DNA of 64,000 nucleotides from Sorghum bicolor (Eukaryota; Streptophyta; Magnoliopsida; Poales; Poaceae), in NCBI RefSeq assembly GCF_000003195.3, contig NC_012872.2:57889695-57953694 (forward strand), given 5' to 3'. Both the position numbers and the translations under genes were made by a program. Shown here one piece after another: positions 1 to 10,619 of this stretch (position 1 is its first letter; every line of letters starts with the position of its first letter). The notes under the pieces are model-generated. The model saw only the letters and a list, made by a program, of their open reading frames with translations. It made no database searches and was not told the origin of the DNA.

Positions 1-301
1 GCATATTTGAGATAAAATCTGCCATGATGACAAAAAATATCCACATCAAGGCAGCAATTGCAGACACTGACGGTGGTCATGCCTGAGGCAGCATGCCCTG
101 CCGCCAACTGACTGGAGGATCAAGCATCTGTCATACAACTTCATCAACTCAACAATAAAAACTCGCCAAAACCAAACTGCTCATAAATTAGCACAACAAT
201 AATTTGCACTGACTTCTGAACTTACACTTACAGACTACCCATTCTTCATGTTGTTGAAATAAAACTGATCTTGTTGTAAAAAACAAAGTTTTACATATAG
301 A

Positions 302-480
302 TTATGACCATGAACATGCACGTTCTACAAACTTCACAATGACGGCAGGCAGCTTTGGGCATGGATGGGCCTTCGGAACCAGAATATGAGCCATGTCCAG
401 ATCCTTGACGACATCAGCATTAACCTCCAGGGACCCTTCACACGAGACATGCTTGATCTGTGTCCATGTAGGGAGCACTT
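302..480 (-). other. Possible 3'-terminal coding exon, gene unidentified
   Basis: On the minus strand a splice-acceptor-like AATGCAG ends at 481, and an open frame of about 59 codons runs from there to a TAA at 304-302. The peptide has natural-looking composition, for example VNADVVKDLDMAHILVPKAH, rather than that of low-complexity DNA. I do not recognise the family. No matching upstream exon could be assigned; the GC-rich minus-strand frame at 993-1238, starting MAPLERLRRRRQ, is a speculative first exon. It could equally be a chance frame or a pseudogene remnant. Confidence 0.2.
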
Positions 481-829
481 CTGCATTGATTCACCCTGTT
501 ATATCCTCTAATCAGTGGTTCTGTCAACCCTGGAAGAAGAATGTGAAACGTTAGTCCACGTTTAGAATACCCAATCAGAAACTAAAATATGAGAACACAA
601 CCTTGAAGATACCTAATCAGTCAATCCTCACATTCAGGGGTGCACGAATACAAACCACGAACATCCCTAACGAAACCAATCTTATCAGTTGATAGCAGGT
701 GAACTGAAGACATGCTATAGGCTTTGGTCAGGCTTTGGTCAGGCATTGGTGCTCAGTTCATGGTGCTCAGTTCATACTAAATTCATGACTGTTTCCAGAA
801 AAAGGTCTGAACACCGCCGGAGCTCCCCC

Positions 830-1170
830 TGACGAATACCGACCTGCGGGTCCCGCGCGTGGAGGATGCTGCGTCGGGGCACGGCCGGCCGCCTCCTGCC
901 GCCGGTGGCGCGGTGGGGTGAGGGGCGGCGCCTCCCCCGGCCGGTGTCGCAGCGGGGTGCGGCGGACCTCCAGCCGCGGGTGTCGCGGCGGCTCACGGCC
1001 AGCCGCCTAATGCCACTGGGGGTGCGCGCAGGGTGAGGGCCGGCACCTCCCACGGCCGAGGCGTGGCGCGGACCTCTTCCAGCCGCCGGTGTCGCAGCCG
1101 GCCGCCTCCTGTCGCCGGTGCCGCGGCGGGGTGAGGTCGGACGGCGTGGGAGGATAGATGCACGGGACTA
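830..1170. repeat. GC-rich patch with imperfect internal repetition
   Basis: This patch is roughly 75% G+C inside AT-rich flanks. Variants of a short cassette recur at least four times: GCCGCCGGTGTCGCAGC-like words alternating with GGGGTGAGG-like words. It resembles a decayed CpG-rich first exon or promoter, or a small GC-rich repeat. The open frames through it are low-complexity R/P/A-rich and not convincing as protein. Confidence 0.45.
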
Positions 1171-2440
1171 CGAGAGGTTGAAGTAGAGACTCTTTTTTTT
1201 TCCTGGCGACGCCGTCTCAAACGCTCCAACGGAGCCAAGCGGACGGGCTGGACCCGGGTCTATGCTTGGACGGGCTGAGCCCACGCGAGACCCAGATGCA
1301 AAATAATAAAACAATTAATTCCTTAAATTATGTGCTTTAAGATTCGTGCAGAATTTGAAAAAGAGGAGTACCGGAGCAGTTGCCATGTTTCACGAAGGTA
1401 AATGTAACCACCTAATAACAGATAATAAGGACATGTTTAGGACCACTATGCTCCATCTTTTACAACCCTGCTCTCAACTTCATTTGGCAAACATGCCAAC
1501 TCTACAAACTCTATGTCCTAGCGCCACTGCCTTTAACTAACCCTTATTGCTGCCGGTAAATCCAGCCACCACCGTCCCTCCGTCAATGAGTTGATCACCA
1601 TAATAGACATTGTCACCACCTATTGCCCATGGGGAAATCAAACCGTGGGCGTGAGTCAATCATAGAGGAAATCGGAGAATAGTATCTCAATAAGGAGGAG
1701 GAAGAACATCTTCCTGACTTGTTCGTGTTTCTGAATATTTTCTGTGCTCCTGTTTGTCTCTAGCTTCTCTCCTATATAGCCATCACTTGCTGGTACAAAC
1801 CCACAAGACCTAAAGCCCATTATATATTTATATCGAGGCTTATATATGCTGTGGTACTGGTACAGGGTATGACACAGATCCGATGATCTTCCATTAGCCG
1901 GGCCCATTTATACTTCGGGGTTGTGGGCCGTGGGCAAGGCAGACGATGGCGTTGCAATGGGGGCTTCTCGTTCGATTATTCGAATTCAACTTAACACACC
2001 GTATAAAGTGGCCAACCGAGCGTATCACTAGTTAGATGGGGGTTATTAGTTTGAATATATGCCATACTTAAATTACTCCACCTGTCCATCTAATGTTGCT
2101 AGCATGGTGCACACGCTGCAGAGCATGAAGTACCAAAGACATGCACGAGGACTCACGTTCATGAGTATCTTCACAAACCTTTTTTTTTTTGACAAGTCTT
2201 CACAAAACATTGTTCTTTTCGCGGAACCATAACACAATTCTTGTACCCACGAAATCCATTGACGATTTCAAAACCCTTAAGAGCCTGCGGACTGCGGCTG
2301 TGTGGCATCACCAGGCTCTCACTTTGAGGCTTATTACAGCATCCCTCTTTATGCTCAAAATTTATTGCAGTGCGCTTGGTATCCATATCCTCCTGCAATG
2401 CATCTGCATGCACACCGAAAAAAGCTGCTAAAGCTGCTAG

Positions 2441-2683
2441 GGCCTTGTTTAGTTCCAAAATATTTTGCAAAATGGACACTGTAGCTTTTTCGTTTGTATT
2501 TGACAAATATTATCCAATCATAGATTAACTAGGCTTAAAAGATTTGTCTCGTCAATTCCGACCAAACTGTGCAATTAGTTTTTATTTTTGTCTATATTTA
2601 GTACTTCATGCATGTGTCTAAAGATTCGATGTGACGGGGAATCTGAAAAATTTTGCAAAATTTTTTGGGAACTAAACAAGGCC
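2441..2683. mobile_element. Tourist-like MITE, family A, copy 1
   Basis: It starts GGCCTTGTTTAGTTCC and ends GGAACTAAACAAGGCC, forming inverted termini, with the family core (CAATTAGTTTTTATTTTTGTCTATATTTA and GATGTGACGG) in between. It carries no coding capacity. It lies 8 bp from copy 2, which is in the opposite orientation. Confidence 0.85.
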
Positions 2684-2690
2684 CGGTCAG

Positions 2691-2933
2691 GCCTCGTTTA
2701 CTTCCAAAAAAAAATTTGCAAAATTTTTCAGATTCTCCGTCACATCAAATCTTTAGACGCATGCATGAAGTATTAAATATAGATAAAAATAAAAACTAAT
2801 TACACAGTTTGGTCGGAATTGACGAGACGAATCTTTTGAGTCTAGTGAGTCTATGATTAGATAGTATTTGTCAAATACAAACAAAAGCGGTACTATTCAT
2901 ATTTTGCCAAATTTTTTGGAACTAAACAAGGCC
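2691..2933. mobile_element. Tourist-like MITE, family A, copy 2
   Basis: This copy is inverted relative to copy 1. It starts GCCTCGTTTACTTCC, with two changes from the consensus terminus, and ends GAACTAAACAAGGCC. It lies about 280 bp upstream of the lipase start codon and could contribute promoter sequence. Confidence 0.85.
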
Positions 2934-3213
2934 TTGGATTAGAGAGAATTAATTTCTTGATTTTTTTTAGTAAAAAAGAATGGGTAGCTTTGTTTCACGT
3001 TACATATTCCTTCCTTGATACACACATTTCCCCTACACAATTAACTGCTGTGCTTCCATACACACACCTGTTGCTTTCCGTCCACCTGCAGTTGCAGCCC
3101 GGTGCATGCAGTACACCCTGCACGCGCTGCCGTTCACATGTCCACGCTCCACAGGTCCATAAATCCACGACAGCCAGTTCGTCCAGTCGTCGCAAGCAGC
3201 AGAAGTCTCCAAA

Positions 3214-5677
3214 ATGCACCGCTTCTTCCTCCTCGTTTCTGCACTCGTAGCCATAGCCACCACCACGCTTTCCGCCGACACCACCTCCACCATTGCCGCT
3301 GCCCAGAGCCAGAGGTCATGGGCTGAGCTCAGCGGGCGGGACAACTGGGACGGCCTCCTGGACCCGCTCGACGCCGACCTCCGCCGCGCCGTCATCCGGT
3401 ACGGCGAGCTGGCGCAGGCGACGTCGGACGCGTTCATCGGCGACCCGGCGTCGCCGTACGCGGGCGCGTCGCGGTACGCGCCCGGCGCGTTCCTCCACAG
3501 GACGCAGGCGCCCGGCGGGTCCGACCCGGACGCGTACGCCGTCACGAGGTTCCTCTACGCGACGTCGAGCGCGCGCGTCCCCGTCCCCGACACGTTCATC
3601 ACGCGCCCGGCGCCGCCGGGGGCGTGGAGCGCCGAGTCCAACTGGATGGGGTACGTCGCCGTGGCCACGGACGCCGGCGCCGCCAGGCTGGGGAGGCGGG
3701 ACATCGTGGTGGCGTGGCGCGGGACCAAGCGCGCCGTGGAGTGGGCCGACGACCTGGACATCACGCTGGTGCCGGCGACGGGCGTCGTCGGGCCGGGGCC
3801 AGGGTGGTCGCAGCCGGCGGTGCACCGGGGTTTCTTGTCCGTCTACGCGTCGAGGAATTCCACGTCGCGGTTCAACAAACAAAGCGCGAGAGAGCAGGTA
3901 ATGTAGCTTTGACTTACTCATGTCTTACACAGGTAATTTTGCAGTGATATTTGTGATAATGCATGTTTTCAAGCGCGCAAGATAGGACACTGATTAGATG
4001 TTGCCGATCACTGCCGTTCTTGTGAGCTGTACTGTACCATAATAGAATGTGCCAGCGTGGCGCAATTTGTTCACACGTTTGCACCAAGATCAGTCAAATG
4101 TTGGACCTTTTGCGTCGTCACAATAATAAATGGTAGTATGTTTTTTAGGATACCGACAGAGACATTTAAAGAGAGGATAGAACTGCAGTCAGTGTACACG
4201 GGGACAGGCTTCTGTGTTTCACACACTGTAGGGAACCAGCAACAAATGATTTGGCAGGTGCATTGTAGGAGTCGGCATTTGTGAAGTTCGCATATTGTAC
4301 TGGCCTTGTTTACTTCTCAAAAAATTTTGCAAAATTTTTCAGATTCCCGTCACATCGAATCTTTAGACGCATGTATTGAGTATTAAATATAGACGAAAAT
4401 AAAAACTAATTACACAGTTTGGTCGAAATTGACGAGACGAATCTTTTGAGTCTAACTAGTCCATGATTGGATAATATTTGTCAAATACAAACGAAAGTGC
4501 TACAGTGTCGATTTTGCAAAATTTTTTGGAACGGCCAGAATCTTGTTGGGACTGGAACATCTCGATGTTGATGTCCACAAGAATTTTCGGAGAAGCAACA
4601 AGGGCCTTGTTTAGTTCAGCCTGAAAACCAAAAAGTTTTCAAGATTCTCCGTCACATCGAATATTGTGGCACATGCATAAAATATTAAATATAGACGAAA
4701 ATAAAAACAATTACACAATTTAGCTGTAAATCACGAGACGAATCTTTTAATCCTAATTAGTCCATGATCGAATAATATATGTCACAAACAAACGAAAATG
4801 CTACAGTACCGAAAAGTTTTTACTTTTCGAAACTAAACAAGGCCAAGATAGGAGTAACATGCTGCAAACTGTTTGGAATTATAATGATAGGGATATAGGA
4901 TGGACGAAACGACAAACCGGCCTTCTTGATTGGATTGGAAAGGAGACGCAAATCGCTTTCCTTGCACAATTGAGCTCAATTTCTTATTCTTTGTTCGCCT
5001 TCTGGCCGCACATACAATTGCTGAACGAATCTATGCAGGTGTTGAGTGAGGTTAGACGGCTGCTGGACGCGTATAAGGGCGAGAACTGCAGCATCACGCT
5101 AACCGGGCACAGCCTCGGCGCGGCGCTCGCCACGCTCACCGCCATCGACATCGTCGCCAACGGCCTCAACGTCCGGGGGGGCTCCAACTCCAACGACACG
5201 GTCCCCGTCGCGGCCATCGTCTTCGGCAGCCCGCGCGTGGGCGACGACCAGTTCAAGAAGGCGTTCGAGTCGCCGTCGACGCCCGGCGGCGGCGCCCGGC
5301 TGCTCCGCGTCCGGAACGCGCCGGACATCGTGCCGACCATCCTGCCGGCCGCGTTCTACAGGGACGTAGGCGTGGAGCTGCTGCTGGACACGCGCAAGTC
5401 GCCGCACCTCAAGAGGCCCGGGCCGGGCCCCGCGGCGTGGCACAACCTCGAGTGCTACCTGCACGGCGTCGCGGGCACGCAGGGCGCGGGGGACGGCGCC
5501 GGGTTCCGGCTGGAGGTGGACCGCGATGTGGCGCTGGTGAACAAGGAGGTGGACGCGCTCAGCGACGAGTACCCCGTGCCGGCGGCGTGGTGGGTGGAGG
5601 GGAACAAGGGCATGACGAGGGACAAGAGCGGGCGATGGGTTCTGCAGGATCATGAGGAGGGTAATCTCGCCATGTGA
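3214..5677 (+). CDS. Class II phospholipase A1 / DAD1-like lipase (2 exons)
   Basis: Exons 3214-3897 and 5039-5677 join in phase 0 across a 1,141-bp GT-AG intron to give 440 aa. The family hydrolyses acyl esters of glycerolipids, often at sn-1. The lipase class 3 domain covers about residues 130-380. The nucleophile elbow GHSLG places the catalytic serine at about 253. Asp of NAPDIVP (about 324) and His of HNLECYLH (about 363) fit the rest of the triad. The conserved WRGT and FNK.SAREQV segments bracket the splice site, which supports the join. The N-terminus is hydrophobic ([19 protein letters not shown]) and looks like a signal peptide, which is atypical for the mostly cytosolic class II members, so secretion or plastid targeting is open. 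The first in-frame ATG was chosen. The intron carries two family A MITEs. The exact substrate cannot be told from sequence. Confidence 0.88.
4302..4536. mobile_element. Tourist-like MITE, family A, copy 3 (in lipase intron)
   Basis: It starts GGCCTTGTTTACTTC and runs through the full family core, but the right terminus is shortened to GGAACGGCC, having lost the ACTAAACAA segment. It lies wholly within the lipase intron. Confidence 0.85.
4603..4844. mobile_element. Tourist-like MITE, family A, copy 4 (in lipase intron)
   Basis: It starts GGCCTTGTTTAGTTC and ends GAAACTAAACAAGGCC. The body is the second sub-type of the family (TTAGCTGTAAATCACGAGACG rather than GGTCGGAATTGACG). It is in the same orientation as copy 3, 66 bp away. 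Confidence 0.85.
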
Positions 5678-6169
5678 GATGATTTTTTTTTTGGGGGGTA
5701 GCAAATAAGAATTTTCTTCGACTATGTTCGCTGTTCTAAAAAGTCATGATTTGTGAGAGAAAAACATTGCTGGCTGGTAGAAAAAGTATGGCTGGTAAAA
5801 GAAGCGAATGGGTTCATGTCGCATGGATAGTTAAAGGATCAATGATAATCTCGCGAATATTTCAGCAAAGTCCAGAGTCAATTTGAGTCAGATTGGTTCA
5901 AATTTGAAACAGTCTCTATCAATTCAAAATCATCATCATCTCACTGAAACATGCCCACGTTATAACGGTATTTTGGGCTAACGTATTGGACGATAATAAA
6001 AAGGGCCAACACTAGTTGGGCTCCTGAGCCCAGCATACCCTCTCTTTGCTTTTGAAATGCTCAGCATACCTTTTGACCAATAATAATATTGGGCCGAAAC
6101 GGGCTGGACCAATTAACAACCTGAAACATCTTTTTTGCCGAGTCGTAATACTGTTTATCGCGTCACCCG
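5678..6169. other. 3' flank of the lipase gene
   Basis: This is the untranslated region and intergenic DNA. A small repeat-like piece at about 5725-5812 (TTCGCTGTTCT ... GAAGCGAATGGG, with GAGAGAAAAACATTGCTGGCTG) resembles a short MITE type whose words also occur near 55780-55850 and 62060-62210. No gene is seen. Confidence 0.5.
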
Positions 6170-6383
6170 GGCCTTGTTTAGTTCCCGAAAAATTTTGCAA
6201 AATTTTTCAGATTTCTCGTCACATCGAATCTTTAAACGTATGCATGAAGTATTAAATATAAATGAAAATAAAAACTAATTGCATAGTTTGGTCGGAATTG
6301 ACGATACGAATTTTTTGAGCCTACTTCATCCATAATTGGACAATATTTCTATTTTGTAAAATTTTTTGGAAGTAAACAAGGCC
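6170..6383. mobile_element. Tourist-like MITE, family A, copy 5
   Basis: It starts GGCCTTGTTTAGTTCCCG and ends GGAAGTAAACAAGGCC. The segment that normally holds the TTGTCAAATACAAACGAAAG word is shortened, so the copy is about 30 bp below family length. Confidence 0.85.
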
Positions 6384-7479
6384 CTAGAGTACGATGCAGT
6401 CTTTGTTGGGAAGAAAAAACATCAGCTATATGATGCAACTTGACACGTAATGCATGCACAGTTGCAAACAATAAGTTGCAGCAAACTCTCTGCTCGCCTT
6501 TCTGCTCTCGATCTCGGCTAGCTGCCTAGTTGCAGGCAGCTGCCGCTCGCAGCAAGAGATCCAAGAGATTCTTCGCTTCGAGAATACGCCCTCGCCGGAG
6601 GTGCGTCACGAGACATTTCCACACCAAAAGTCGGTTCGCATTTACTACTGTAGTTCTGAGAGGAAGGTTGAAGTAGAAGGAGAAGGGGGCAGTGGTTTCG
6701 CTAGACTTGGCATCACAGAAAGCAGCGAAGGGCGTCTCAGGAGTACGCTGCCATTTGGGGACGTTTGTTCGTGGTGTCTCCTTCCGCCTTTGTAGCGTCT
6801 GTTGGCAGCGTGCTGAGAGCATCTTTGCCGGGGCCCAAAGGACGACGACGGGCGCGCCCACTGGCTGGACAGCGTACGATGCTGCCATATCTTGGGGGCA
6901 CTCCATGCCATGCCATGGCACATTGGCACGAGCGTGCGGCAGCGGCACACGGGCTTTTATTAGCTTGGGGCCTCTCTCATGGCCATGGCACGATCTGCCG
7001 GCGCACCACATATATAGCTGCTCTCATCCACAGACTACACACAGTCTACAGGGCACCACCCAACCAAACCATGCAATGCAAGGTCAATTCACATTCACTG
7101 CCGAAGTGTCAAACCGTGAGAGACTGAGAGCCACCCACTCTCGATCGTCGGGTGGGATCGGAGCTCCCTGTTCACCGCACGCATGGGCGAAGCTCCCTCT
7201 TAATTTCTTTCCTGTTCCTTGGGTCGTGCACAGGTGAAGTGACACGGCGGTGTGGCGCCGCCCGCGATCATTGAGACGCCTACGCGTGACAACGACCGTC
7301 CACTACCCCTTCCCGGCCGCCCGCAATGCGGCTTGGTCCGAGATCGCGCTAGTGCACCGTGACACAGCCCGGCGATTGCGCGCGCACCGCGGCGTTGATT
7401 CGATTTCGCGTTGATGATGATGTTGAGACAGGGCCCGGGCGGCTCTGGAGGGTACGTACAAGAGCTCTTAACTTCTCAA
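6384..7479. other. GC-richer intergenic region with promoter-like segment
   Basis: This stretch has moderately high G+C and several overlapping but unrecognised frames. A TATATATAG element at about 7010 is followed by CATCCACAGACTACACACAG and an ATG at 7072 that opens only a 15-codon frame. It could be the promoter of a non-coding transcript or a lost gene. I see no known domain. Confidence 0.35.
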
Positions 7480-7799
7480 GGCCATGTTCGGTTGGCCAGG
7501 ATTGTGGCCATCCTCCGTAGGTCACCCTGGCCTGGATAAAATCCAGGTCCTGGGTGAAACTCATGTTCATTTAGACCACGTGAAGATTTTTGTCTTATCA
7601 ATTATCGGCCAAACCTCCTCATTCCAACCTGGAACGGATCCACTCATCAAGGGTAATCGAATGAATCCTCATGCGGGGCCGTCAGGATAGCTAGCTAAGA
7701 CCTGCTTGATGGAATCCTCGCCCTGGAATGAATCCCCGCACATACTTGCCAAAATATCAGGGGCAGCTGGATTAAAAACTCTCCAAACCGAATAAAGCC
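7480..7799. mobile_element. MITE, second Tourist-like family
   Basis: The left end GGCCATGTTCGGTTGGCCAG and the right end CTCCAAACCGAATAAAGCC are imperfect inverted repeats of about 20 bp. The flanks read CAA and TAA, consistent with a decayed 3-bp target duplication of PIF/Harbinger type. There is no coding capacity. Confidence 0.55.
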
Positions 7800-7962
7800 T
7801 AAGCCGGCCGCGCAGCATGTCCTTAAGAAACGAGCATCGCCGTCGTCCTTCTCGTCACCTGACTCGTGAGAGCCACGCCCGCCCGGCCATAAGCTGGTCC
7901 CCTTGCACAACCAAACCCTTCCTTCTGTCACGAACGTCGAACGTTGCTATGGCTAGGAACGA

Positions 7963-8185
7963 GGCCTTAGTTCATCCCAAAAACAAAAAAAAATGTTTTA
8001 AAATTCTTCGTCACGTTAAATCTTGTGACATATGCATGGAGCACTAAATATAGACAAAAATAAAAATTAATTGCACAGTTTATCTGTAAATCATCTAGTT
8101 ACTTTATGGTTGAATAATATTTGTTAAATAAAAACAAAAATATTACCGTTCTAAAAACTAAAAAATTTCGAAAGTAAATAAGGCC
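7963..8185. mobile_element. Tourist-like MITE, family A, copy 6 (degenerate)
   Basis: It starts GGCCTTAGTTCATCCC and ends AAGTAAATAAGGCC. The family core (TAAATATAGACAAAAATAAAAATTAATTGCACAG) is present with many substitutions, suggesting an old copy. Confidence 0.75.
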
Positions 8186-8589
8186 GGAACAACCAAGGTC
8201 ATTCGCTCCTGTCAAAAAAAAAAAAAAACCAAGGTCATTCCCCGGGACGCGTGGAAGCGAGAGCAAAAGCGGAGGGGCCCACATGTCAGCCTGGGTTCAC
8301 ATGTACTCCTGGAGTATAGTACTACGCTGGTTGTTTACTGATCGCCAGAACGGATTCATCAGGCTGTTCAGTGTCGTTATTCTCTGGGGACGAAAAACAA
8401 GCATGATAGGCCTATGCGTGCCGCCCATGCATCAAAAGAAGGGTCCGCTCGGCAACAAGGTGAATCGGTCCAAAAGATTCACTACCGTACACGGTACACC
8501 GGATAGTTACAACGATCGATCGGGCCGGGGTGGCGTGGCGTGGAGCATGCTGTTGCTGCAGGCATATCGCCGTCGTCACTTGTGGTCAG

Positions 8590-8612
8590 TATATATATAT
8601 ATATATATATAT
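8590..8612. repeat. (TA)n microsatellite
   Basis: About eleven uninterrupted TA units. Confidence 0.95.
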
Positions 8613-9784
8613 TCAGTTGTACCGTGGAGCTGGCACGGCACGCACGCGAGCAATGCGTCTCTACCAGTACCCAGAGATGGGCGCCACCACGTTGACGGAT
8701 CTGAGATGCATTTTCGCGCATTCATTGGGAGCTGCGGTCGTCTCCGGCTCTCCTCCACCGCTACCACACCGTCGATATGATCTCCACAATGAATTCCACT
8801 CATCGTCCTCTCTCGCGTACCGGCCCGTGAACTGCCAACGCAACAATTCTAGCCAGCCGATCGATGCGTCTGCATGCCTGCGTAGGTGCGTGTACTACTG
8901 CGTAGCGTACCCCCAGGTTGTAGTACGTGGTGGCTCAAAAGGCTGAAGATAGCTTGCCAGTGGCGGAAAAACAGGACGAGACCGCAATGTTACGGGCTGC
9001 GCGCATGCATCATCTCCAGGCTGCTGCGGCATGCGACGCATTCACGGCGGCATGTCATGTTGTTACGCCACACTCGTCGTCCGTGGCGCAGTGCAAGGAC
9101 CAACAACAAGGCTGGTGGAGGCCAGGCGAGGACCGCGGGTAGCTAGGTGGGTGCATGCAAGTGTAACTCGGCCGGGCCGGGGCTCGCTCGCTTGTAAATC
9201 CAGCCTCACCAGGACGGCCTCCCCGGCTCCAGGTAGTACGTACACGTACGTAGTAGCTCCTTTGCAGAAAGTCATCAAGCGTACCCAGTACTATAGGCCT
9301 CTCTACCCTCGATCGACTCGTTGTCGGCTCGGGGGCACCAGTGCAAAGCCGCTGCAATATAATGCAACGAGCAGCAAACTCATCGAGCATTAAGGTGCGC
9401 CAACGACGGAGCGGTGGCACGTAGGCTGCCCCGCCCCGTGCCCACGTCAACATTTAAATCCGGGTCTCTCGTGTGCATTAGTGCATGGACCATCCATCAG
9501 TCAATCACACACGAGTCTCTTTCCCTGCGCGCGGGCGCGTCGTCGTCGCCGGGCCGGTTTGGACTGATTTTGATTCGAACAGAAGCGTGTACGTACTCCG
9601 TATCTCCATATGGTCATCACAATGATTTTGATAGGCGATCAGCTAACTGCCTTCCAAACTATTTGTATGTTGTTAGACGAAATGATGACTTGATGTATAA
9701 GTTGGTCAACACTTGCTCTCTCAAATTTATGTGGGATCAAGTATATTTTTAGTCTATTTTGAGGTTGGAATAAAAATTCTTTTT

Positions 9785-9884
9785 CTCAACTTGAATACGA
9801 GCACAATAATTTACCATGGAGCTGTGGCTGTACGAGCAACGGGTATGTGAACCTCAACTTGAATACGAGCACAATAATTTACCA
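9785..9884. repeat. 32-bp direct repeat, two units 68 bp apart
   Basis: The word beginning CTCAACTTGAATACGAGC and ending AATTTACCA occurs at 9785-9816 and again, unchanged, at 9853-9884. The identity over 32 bp indicates a recent local duplication. Confidence 0.9.
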
Positions 9885-10529
9885 ATATCCAGTACTGTAG
9901 CTGTCACGCTTCGCTAGCTAGCATTAGATACAACAACGATCTTTTTTCTAAGATACATGTATGTATATAAAACAGGGTGTGGGTGCTCGGCTTTTTTTCT
10001 AGATAACGCATAGATATAGAGTTTGGTTGTCTCAAATGTCATGGCTAAAAGTATTATTCGTTAATCTATTATAAAAGAAAAATATTACTAAATAATAGAA
10101 AATGTAGAAATTTCAACTTTTACAAACGGAATTCTCTCCGCTTCTGGAGCTTTTCAGCTGGTACAGCCGTACAGCAAGCATGCAACGATCACACACGCGC
10201 GTCTCGGCGATGACACACGGGGAGATTTGACCCGTAGCGGTGGCTTTGCCAGTCGCGTCCCTAGCTCTGTTAATGCTGGTCCCTCCCCGTGCCACGCCGG
10301 CCGATTGTAGATAAAGGGCGTTTACCAGCATCACCCATCCAATCATCCACTGTGACGCTGTGTAGTGTGCGTACTGCTGCTACTGCTCGCACCTCGGCTC
10401 GCACTCGCAACCCGCTCCCCGCCACCTCCTTTTCAACCCAAAGACCCGTTTCTCGGACGCCGCGCCCCGCGCCTTCCGCTTAAACCCCGCAGCGCCGTGC
10501 ATCACCGCCGCCGCCGCCGCTCAGCAGTC

Positions 10530-10559
10530 ATGCACGAGTGCGCCGTGGCGCAATCCTAA
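10530..10559 (+). promoter_or_regulatory. Upstream ORF in the leader of the CHUP1-like gene
   Basis: ATG at 10530 opens a nine-codon frame (MHECAVAQS) that ends with TAA 60 bp before the main start at 10620. If the transcript begins upstream of 10530, this uORF could reduce initiation at the main ATG. The transcript start is not known. Confidence 0.4.
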
Positions 10560-10619
10560 CCGCACCGCGCCTAAGGTCTCTCCACGGTGGTCTGAAAGTC
10601 AAGTTATTAGTACGACGCC

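Larger units (their letters stand above)
1..2440. other. Intergenic stretch upstream of the lipase gene
   Basis: No convincing complete gene is visible. The stretch contains a possible orphan exon (302-480, minus), short local duplications at about 723-776 where GGTCAGGC and GGTGCTCAGTTCAT recur, a GC-rich patch (830-1170) and otherwise AT-rich sequence with only short open frames. From 2441 onward two MITE copies lead up to the lipase promoter. Confidence 0.6.
8186..10529. other. Intergenic region upstream of the CHUP1-like gene
   Basis: No gene is recognised. The region holds a (TA)n tract at 8590-8612, a 32-bp direct repeat (9785-9816 and 9853-9884) and a GC-moderate stretch, 8500-9450, with only short unrelated frames. 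The part nearest 10300-10529 is C-rich and probably includes the promoter and leader of the next gene. Confidence 0.45.

Noticed and set aside
3293..3947. Alternative frames within lipase exon 1
   Set aside because: They are Arg-rich shadows with no domain; the lipase frame carries the family motifs and continues in frame into exon 2.
8482..8803. Frames containing IYIYIYIY
   Set aside because: These are translations of the (TA)n microsatellite.
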